A stretch of DNA of 64,000 nt from DATKUC01 sp964553615. GTDB taxonomy: Bacteria > Spirochaetota > Spirochaetia > DSM-27196 > DATKUC01. Both the position numbers and the translations under genes were made by a program. Location: NCBI GenBank assembly GCA_964553615.1, contig CAZKMA010000018.1, positions 11,399-75,398 of the forward strand, given 5' to 3'. This document shows, piece by piece, positions 59,020 through 64,000 of the stretch (positions within the stretch are counted from its first letter, which is position 1; each line of letters starts with the position of its first letter). The notes under the pieces are model-generated. The model searched no databases, had not been told where the DNA came from, and was given only the letters and a program-made list of their open reading frames with translations.

Positions 59020-60332
59020 AGGGACATCTCCGGCGTCTTGAAAAAACGATCGAGTACCCGGATCATTGCCCCGTGGTCGTCGATACCGGCCGTCTCCCGT
59101 ATGCTGTGCATCCCCAGAATCGGTATCCCGACGTCGACCGAGCGGATCTCCGCTGCGGCCGAAGCAAGCGGCCCGATGGTGCTGCCCGCAGTCATGTCCG
59201 ACCGATTATTGAACCGTTGAACGGGAACTCCCGCGTCTTCGCAGAGCCGACGAAAGGAGGCCGCTGTTTCCGCCGTGGTAGTGTATCGAAAGTTCCCATT
59301 GTACTTCAGTACCGGACCCCCGTTCAGATGAGGTGCATACGCCGGATCGTGCTTTTCCGGATAGCTCGGGTGTATTGCATGCGCCGCATCGTTTGAAACA
59401 AGAAATGACCGGGCGAGTGTTCTGTGCAATTCCTCCCGTCCGCCGCCATACGAAAGGACAATCCGTTCAATGATTGTTCGAACCAGCCCTGAATCCGCAC
59501 CTTCGGCCGTCTTGCTCCCCACCTCTTCATGGTTGAAAAGCACGCCAACTGCAGTGACAACGCCCGGTGACGTACCGCAGAGCGCTTCGGTAATTGCGCT
59601 GGTTGCCGCCAGATTGTCGATGCGGCCGGAGACAAGGATGTTCGAGTTAATGCCGAGAACCTGCGCAGGATTCCCATCATAGAGAAAGAGATCCGCGTCC
59701 AGAATGGACGCTCCGTCAATTCCGAGGACATCGGCCACGTGACTCAAGAGCTGGCCCGAAGGCTGTTTCTCTCCCCCGCCGTCCACGTCGAGAATGGCCG
59801 CAAGATGGTCCTGGCGATTGTACTCAAACCCCTCATTGATCTTTCGATTCAGATGGATGGCGAGATTCGGAATTGTCGCAACGGCTCGGCCGGTGCTGAA
59901 CAGGCGTGAAGTAATGCCCGTAGCTGTTCGAAAAACCACGCGGCCTGCAATGCCGAGGTCGCGGTCTACCCAGGTCGAAATGATTGGACCACCGTACACT
60001 TCTACCGGCATGAACAGCGCTCCGTTTGCAGTTCGTTCTCCGGATATCTTGAGTTTCAGCGAGGGGCTGTCGGTATGTGCTCCGGCAATTCGAGCGCCGG
60101 AGATCCATGGTTCCTGAAAACCCGTCCGGAATGCAACGAGGCAGCCGTCGCCACGATGAAAGAAGTAGCCTCCACCGGGCTCGAGCTGCCATTGATCCTG
60201 CTCGCTGAGCTCGGAGAACCCGGCATCCAGAAAGCGATCCGCCGCCGAAGAGGCAGCGTGGTACGGTGTAGGAGATCGGTCGAGGAACGCACAGAGTGCC
60301 TCGAGCGATTCAGGTGATGTGAATGAACTCAC
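59016..60332 (-). CDS. apeB: M18 family aminopeptidase
   Basis: The protein has 438 residues. Metal ligands are seen in GARIAGAHTDSPSLKLK, SGRIDNLAATSAI, FNHEEVGSKTAEGADS and SNDAAHAIHPSYPEKHDP. It releases N-terminal, usually acidic or neutral, residues from peptides and binds two zinc ions. The start is GTG overlapping the methyltransferase stop (GTGA), with GGAGGGG upstream; the longer in-frame ATG would overlap the methyltransferase. The peptide-degrading job fits peptide import by opp. Confidence 0.92.
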   Translation of the reverse strand: MSSFTSPESLEALCAFLDRSPTPYHAASSAADRFLDAGFSELSEQDQWQLEPGGGYFFHRGDGCLVAFRTGFQEPWISGARIAGAHTDSPSLKLKISGERTANGALFMPVEVYGGPIISTWVDRDLGIAGRVVFRTATGITSRLFSTGRAVATIPNLAIHLNRKINEGFEYNRQDHLAAILDVDGGGEKQPSGQLLSHVADVLGIDGASILDADLFLYDGNPAQVLGINSNILVSGRIDNLAATSAITEALCGTSPGVVTAVGVLFNHEEVGSKTAEGADSGLVRTIIERIVLSYGGGREELHRTLARSFLVSNDAAHAIHPSYPEKHDPAYAPHLNGGPVLKYNGNFRYTTTAETAASFRRLCEDAGVPVQRFNNRSDMTAGSTIGPLASAAAEIRSVDVGIPILGMHSIRETAGIDDHGAMIRVLDRFFKTPEMSL

Positions 60333-61552
60333 GGTGTACTCCCCTCCTTCGTTTCCGCAGCTGCGCGCAGATGATAGTGCACAAACCGGCACTCTATTGG
60401 ACCATTCATGAGAGGAATCCTCCGTTCAGACCGCAGCCCCACCCGTTTCAAAGCTGCGAAATTGCCGCTCAGGATCCACGCATCCGCGCCGGGAAATTGA
60501 TGTTTGAGGGTATCGCCTGTTGCCCGATAGAGGTCTCCAACATCATCGCCCTTCAGGCGCTCGCCGTAGGGCGGATTGGCAACGACCATCCGGGGCCGAT
60601 TCTCTGCGACGGCTTTGGCGACAATTCCGCCTCCATCCCGCGTGCTGGAGAACGTCCGGACGTCCGCAAGGTCGAAGACGACCAGATCCGCCACACCCGC
60701 TCTTTGGGCATTCTCGCGGGAAAGGTCGACCATCTTCCGCGAGACATCGAACCCAATGCCGACAGGACCGGGGCCCGGGGTGGAGGCCTGCTTCGACGAG
60801 CAGACGCTCTTCCACAGAGAGGAATCAAAATCCAGCCAGGTTTCACACCCGTAGGTCATTCCGAATTTCTGCCGCAGGGTGCCAGGCGGAATTCCCGCCG
60901 CAATGAGCGCGGCTTCTATTACAATGGTCCCCGAGCCGCAGAACGGATCTATGACAAGCGTTTGTGGTGTCCAGCCGGCAAGCTGAACCATCCCGGAGGC
61001 AAGCGTTTCCGTCAACGGCGCCTCTCCCGCCTGTGTGCGGTAACCGCGCTTGTGAAGTGACTCTCCTGCAGCATCCCGCGAAAGAACACAGTGCGTGCCG
61101 TTGATGTGAAGATTGACCCGGAGATCCGGCCGTTCAGGCCTTACTGAGGGACGTTGTCCGGACTGTTTCCTGAACTGGTCAACAATTGCGTCTTTAACCC
61201 TGAGCGCCGCGAACCCCGAATGACGAAAGACCTGCGAAGCAGACGTGCAGTCGACTGCAAACGTCATTCCGGTTGAAAGATATCTCCGCCACTCAATCCG
61301 GGATACGTGCTGGTAAAGCTCATCGGGATTGTTTGCTTCAAACTCATCGATCCGAACAAGCACTCGAAGGGCGGTGCGCAGCAAATGGAGACAGCGGAAC
61401 GTATCCCGTCGCGTCCCGGAGAAGGAAACCGCACGGGAACCGGATACGACGTCCCGAATGCCCAGGGATTCGATTTCCTGAACCAGGACCGGCTCAAGAC
61501 CGGTAAGGGTTGTAACTGTGCATGTTTCGGTGGTCGATGTGGCAGATTGCAT
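60329..61552 (-). CDS. THUMP-domain rRNA guanine-N2 methyltransferase (RlmL/YpsC type)
   Basis: The protein has 407 residues. A THUMP-like N-terminal region (CTVTTLTGLEPVLVQEIESLG, RTALRVLVRIDEFEANNPDELY) precedes the catalytic domain: LVIDPFCGSGTIVIEAALIAAGIPPG for SAM, GFDVSRKMVDLSRENAQRAGV, and MVVANPPYGERL as the NPPY catalytic motif. It methylates a guanine N2 in 23S rRNA, as RlmL or YcbY do. No ribosome site precedes the ATG; a TACTAT hexamer ends 6 nt upstream. A GTG at 61567 is an alternative start. It is the first gene of the apeB/deoD/SIR2 run. Confidence 0.88.
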   Translation of the reverse strand: MQSATSTTETCTVTTLTGLEPVLVQEIESLGIRDVVSGSRAVSFSGTRRDTFRCLHLLRTALRVLVRIDEFEANNPDELYQHVSRIEWRRYLSTGMTFAVDCTSASQVFRHSGFAALRVKDAIVDQFRKQSGQRPSVRPERPDLRVNLHINGTHCVLSRDAAGESLHKRGYRTQAGEAPLTETLASGMVQLAGWTPQTLVIDPFCGSGTIVIEAALIAAGIPPGTLRQKFGMTYGCETWLDFDSSLWKSVCSSKQASTPGPGPVGIGFDVSRKMVDLSRENAQRAGVADLVVFDLADVRTFSSTRDGGGIVAKAVAENRPRMVVANPPYGERLKGDDVGDLYRATGDTLKHQFPGADAWILSGNFAALKRVGLRSERRIPLMNGPIECRFVHYHLRAAAETKEGSTP

Positions 61553-61558
61553 GGGTCC

Positions 61559-61587
61559 ATAGTACACGTCCAGCCTTTCGTCAACAA
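61559..61587 (-). promoter_or_regulatory. Possible leaderless promoter of the rRNA methyltransferase gene
   Basis: On the minus strand TTGTTG (61582-61587) is 17 nt from TACTAT (61559-61564), which ends 6 nt before the ATG. TTGACG (61579-61584) is a better -35 word but at only 14 nt spacing. Confidence 0.35.
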
Positions 61588-61672
61588 TGGCTGTAGCGCG
61601 TGAAATGCCATTCAGGGCGCTCCGCCCCGCATTTGCGTCTGTCAGGAGGAGTGGCGTATTACATGAGTGAAA

Positions 61673-61744
61673 TGGGCACTGCAGGATTTGAACCTGCGAC
61701 ATCCTGCTTGTAAGGCAGGCGCTCTCCCACTGAGCTAAGCACCC
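61673..61744 (-). tRNA. tRNA-Val (anticodon UAC)
   Basis: The 72-nt sequence folds as a cloverleaf. The acceptor GGGTGCT pairs with AGTGCCC (with two wobble pairs), the anticodon arm is CTGCC-TTACAAG-style with loop CTTACAA, and the T-arm is GCAGGTTCAAATCCTGC. The anticodon TAC reads GUA and other Val codons. The 3' CCA is not encoded; the discriminator is A. It lies between the methyltransferase and fusA genes. Confidence 0.93.
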
Positions 61745-61829
61745 GGACAGTCAATCGTTCTGAGCGTCGACGCTACCACACGGGTCGGGCTTTTGTCAAT
61801 ATGACCCGGTTCGCGCTGGTTCGGGCCAG

Positions 61830-61858
61830 TTTCCCTTTCGGCCCCTTTCTGTTATATT
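61830..61858 (+). promoter_or_regulatory. Possible promoter of fusA
   Basis: TTTCCC (61830-61835) is 17 nt from TATATT (61853-61858), about 50 nt before the ATG. The -35 matches poorly. Confidence 0.35.
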
Positions 61859-61908
61859 TTATACCCGGTCTGTCACATACCCCAGGAACACAGTTGAACG
61901 GAGACACA

Positions 61909-63957
61909 ATGGCGACGCACACCATGAGAAATATCGGCATAATGGCGCACATCGATGCGGGAAAAACCACGACCACGGAACGCATCCTCTACTACACGGG
62001 GAAAAGCCACCGCATTGGCGAAGTGGACAATGGTGAAGCAACGATGGACTGGATGGAGCAGGAACAGAACCGTGGCATAACCATTACCTCCGCAGCAACG
62101 ACATGCTTCTGGAAAGAGTATCAGATCAACATCATAGATACCCCGGGTCATGTGGATTTTACGGCCGAAGTGGAGCGTTCGCTTCGTGTCCTGGACGGTG
62201 CCGTGGCCATCTTCTGTGCCGTCAGCGGAGTCGAGCCGCAATCGGAAACGGTGTGGCATCAGGCGGACAGCTACCACGTTCCACGCATTGCGTATATCAA
62301 CAAGATGGATCGTGTGGGTGCGGATTTCCATGCGGTCGTTGCCGAAATGGAAAAGAAGCTCGCAGCGAACGCAATTCCAATTCAGATACCCATCGGAAGC
62401 GAGGCCGGCTTCAGCGGCATTCTGGATCTGGTATCTCTCGAGGAGATCCGCTGGGATCCTCAGTCCTACGGTCAGGAGATCATGCGTCAGCCGATCTCCG
62501 AAGCGAATAAGCCGCTTGCGCTCGATTGGCGCGAGAAGATGATTGACAGTCTGTCGGCGAGTTCCGATGAGCTGACCACGCTCTTTCTGGAAGGAAAAGA
62601 AATTCCGGAAGAGCTTATCCGTTCCGTTATCCGTACCGAGACAATCGCCGAACGGCTCGTCCCGGTCTTTTGCGGGGCGTCACTTCGGAACATGGGGGTT
62701 CAGCCGCTCCTGGACGGCATTATTGACTATCTCCCCGCACCGGACGAGCTCCCTCCCATACAGGGACACCATATCGGCAAAGACAAGGAAGTCGAAGTTG
62801 AACGTTCCGCAGAAGGTCCCGCGCTCGGGCTTGTCTTCAAGATTCAGAACGATCGGGAAGCCGGGCCCCTCTGTTTTGTTCGGATGTACTCCGGTTCGCT
62901 GAAGTCGGGGACTGCAGTTTTCAACATTGACAAAAAGAAGCGTGAACGGATTCACCGGCTCCTGCGCATGCACGCGGCAAAGTCCGAACAGCTGGACGTA
63001 ATTTCAGCGGGTGACATTGCCGTAATTGTCGGGTTCAAGCAGGCACAGACCGGCGATACGGTCGGAACCGAGGGGTTTCAGGTCAGGCTCGAGCGTATGC
63101 ATTTCCCGGAACCGGTCATACATGTTGCCATTGAGCCGAAGACTCTCTCGGAACGGGACAAACTGAAGGATGTTTTGACCCTCCTGACGAAGGAGGATCC
63201 GACCTTCCTGTGGAAGGAAGACACCGATACCGGAGAATTGATCATTTCCGGTATGGGAGAACTCCACATAGACGTACTCGTTACTCGCATAATCGACGAT
63301 TACAAGGTAGCGGCAAAAGTTGGCCGTCCGCAGGTTACCTATCGTGAGTCCATTCTGCGTACAGTGTCACACACCGAGACCTACAGCAGAATAGTGGCCG
63401 GCAAGGAGAATACCGCCCAGATTACTCTCGAAGTTCGTCCCATGCAGCGCGGCTCGGGAAACGAGTTTCAAAACCTGGTCTCGAAGGATCGCCTCCCTGG
63501 TCCATTTGCGGATGCTGTTCGGCGTGGAGTGGAAGGTTCACTCTCTTCGGGCATTGTGTTCGGCTATCCCGCTTACGATATCGGCGTAACGCTGAAAGAT
63601 GCTGTGTACAACCAGATCACATCCACCGAGTTTGCGTTCGAAGCCGCCGGCTCCCTGGGACTCGACAATGCATGTCGGGGTGCAAACCCGGTCCTCCTCG
63701 AACCGATCATGAAACTCGACGCGACCTGCCCGAAGGAGTTCATGGGAGATGTCATCAGCGGTATTACCATGCGAGGTGGCATTGTGCAGAGCCTGGACTC
63801 GCGTACCGTAGTTGAGCACATTCACGCCGAGGTGCCTCTGGAGCGCATGTTCGGGTATTCAACCGCGCTTCGAAGCACCACCCAGGGACGGGGTACCTAC
63901 ACAATGGAGTTTTCCCACTTCGAGAAGAAGATCGAAAAGCAGCCGTCACAGGCGTAG
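61909..63957 (+). CDS. fusA: Elongation factor G
   Basis: The protein has 682 residues, a full EF-G. The GTPase motifs are AHIDAGKTTTTE, RGITITSAA, DTPGHVDFTAE and NKMDRVG. Domains II to V follow (GLVFKIQNDREAGPLCFVRMYSG, FPEPVIHVAIEPKT, FGYSTALRSTTQGRGTYTMEF). It drives ribosome translocation and, in some bacteria, ribosome recycling. Spirochaetes usually carry two specialised EF-G copies; which one this is cannot be told from one sequence. The ATG with GGAG 6 nt upstream was chosen over an in-frame start at 61801. Confidence 0.95.
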   Translation: MATHTMRNIGIMAHIDAGKTTTTERILYYTGKSHRIGEVDNGEATMDWMEQEQNRGITITSAATTCFWKEYQINIIDTPGHVDFTAEVERSLRVLDGAVAIFCAVSGVEPQSETVWHQADSYHVPRIAYINKMDRVGADFHAVVAEMEKKLAANAIPIQIPIGSEAGFSGILDLVSLEEIRWDPQSYGQEIMRQPISEANKPLALDWREKMIDSLSASSDELTTLFLEGKEIPEELIRSVIRTETIAERLVPVFCGASLRNMGVQPLLDGIIDYLPAPDELPPIQGHHIGKDKEVEVERSAEGPALGLVFKIQNDREAGPLCFVRMYSGSLKSGTAVFNIDKKKRERIHRLLRMHAAKSEQLDVISAGDIAVIVGFKQAQTGDTVGTEGFQVRLERMHFPEPVIHVAIEPKTLSERDKLKDVLTLLTKEDPTFLWKEDTDTGELIISGMGELHIDVLVTRIIDDYKVAAKVGRPQVTYRESILRTVSHTETYSRIVAGKENTAQITLEVRPMQRGSGNEFQNLVSKDRLPGPFADAVRRGVEGSLSSGIVFGYPAYDIGVTLKDAVYNQITSTEFAFEAAGSLGLDNACRGANPVLLEPIMKLDATCPKEFMGDVISGITMRGGIVQSLDSRTVVEHIHAEVPLERMFGYSTALRSTTQGRGTYTMEFSHFEKKIEKQPSQA

Positions 63958-64000
63958 TCCCTCCATAAAATCCATTCTTCCTTTGCCCATTCTCCGACTG

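Noticed and set aside
61673..61744. The tRNA-Val as an integration site for a mobile element
   Set aside because: No integrase, no second copy of the tRNA 3' end and ordinary housekeeping genes on both sides.

Overview
The window is a draft bacterial contig, probably a metagenome scaffold, with two runs of exactly 100 N (16614-16713 and 47026-47125). It most likely comes from a spirochaete of the Treponema/Spirochaeta type. The lineage markers are a FlaA flagellar-sheath protein, a spiro-SPASM radical SAM protein, a UPF0164 (treponemal FadL-like) porin, an extra-long SpoIIE-type phosphatase receptor and a cheA start. No prophage, insertion sequence, CRISPR array or rRNA is seen. One tRNA (Val, anticodon UAC) is present. 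Gene density is high and, with the starts chosen here, no gene-free stretch exceeds about 220 bases apart from the assembly gaps.

Layout, left to right. Bases 1-2500 hold the 5' end of cheA (minus) and two outer-membrane barrel genes. Bases 2700-12060 hold, on the minus strand, a tightly overlapped cluster: spiro-SPASM protein, glycosyltransferase, SpsF-like cytidylyltransferase, a PseG-like/methyltransferase fusion, an ATP-grasp ligase, a cell-wall amidase and a GerMN protein. flaA follows under its own consensus promoter. This looks like a sugar-activation and glycan-transfer pathway next to a flagellar gene. Bases 12100-14700 hold xseA-xseB, a DUF192 lipoprotein and an exported unknown. 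Bases 14750-28900 are rich in envelope and signalling genes: a PEGA-repeat barrel lipoprotein, a zinc-ribbon membrane protein (gapped), a periplasmic unknown, a 1545-residue receptor phosphatase, a 1007-residue repeat protein, the UPF0164 porin, and a membrane protein paired with a TIR-like/ankyrin protein.

Bases 29000-41900 hold an MFS-HEAT fusion, an esterase, an aldo-keto reductase, a small membrane protein, a BMP-family ABC importer (binding protein, double ATPase, two permeases) followed by a ROK sugar kinase, and an extended thymidine kinase. Bases 42000-49400 hold a bifunctional-length trehalose-phosphate synthase whose phosphatase half lacks its nucleophile, a fumarylacetoacetase-family enzyme, coaX with two small unknown genes, a gapped OmpA-domain protein, a PrsA-like foldase and a half-size asparaginase-domain protein. 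Bases 49400-55800 are an oppABCDF peptide importer. Bases 56000-64000 hold an alpha-oxoamine synthase, then aminopeptidase apeB, deoD and a SIR2-domain gene in one run behind a THUMP-type rRNA methyltransferase, then the tRNA and an EF-G gene.

Two themes stand out. First, several genes without a Shine-Dalgarno sequence (xseA, the PEGA gene, the UPF0164 gene, the 33370 membrane gene, the rRNA methyltransferase and cheA) have a -10-like hexamer only 6-9 nt before the start codon, which suggests leaderless transcripts. Most other genes have clear GGAG-type sites and often ATGA/GTGA overlaps. Second, the spiro-SPASM protein itself carries an N-terminal domain resembling the neighbouring cytidylyltransferase, which ties this uncharacterised family to sugar-nucleotide chemistry.
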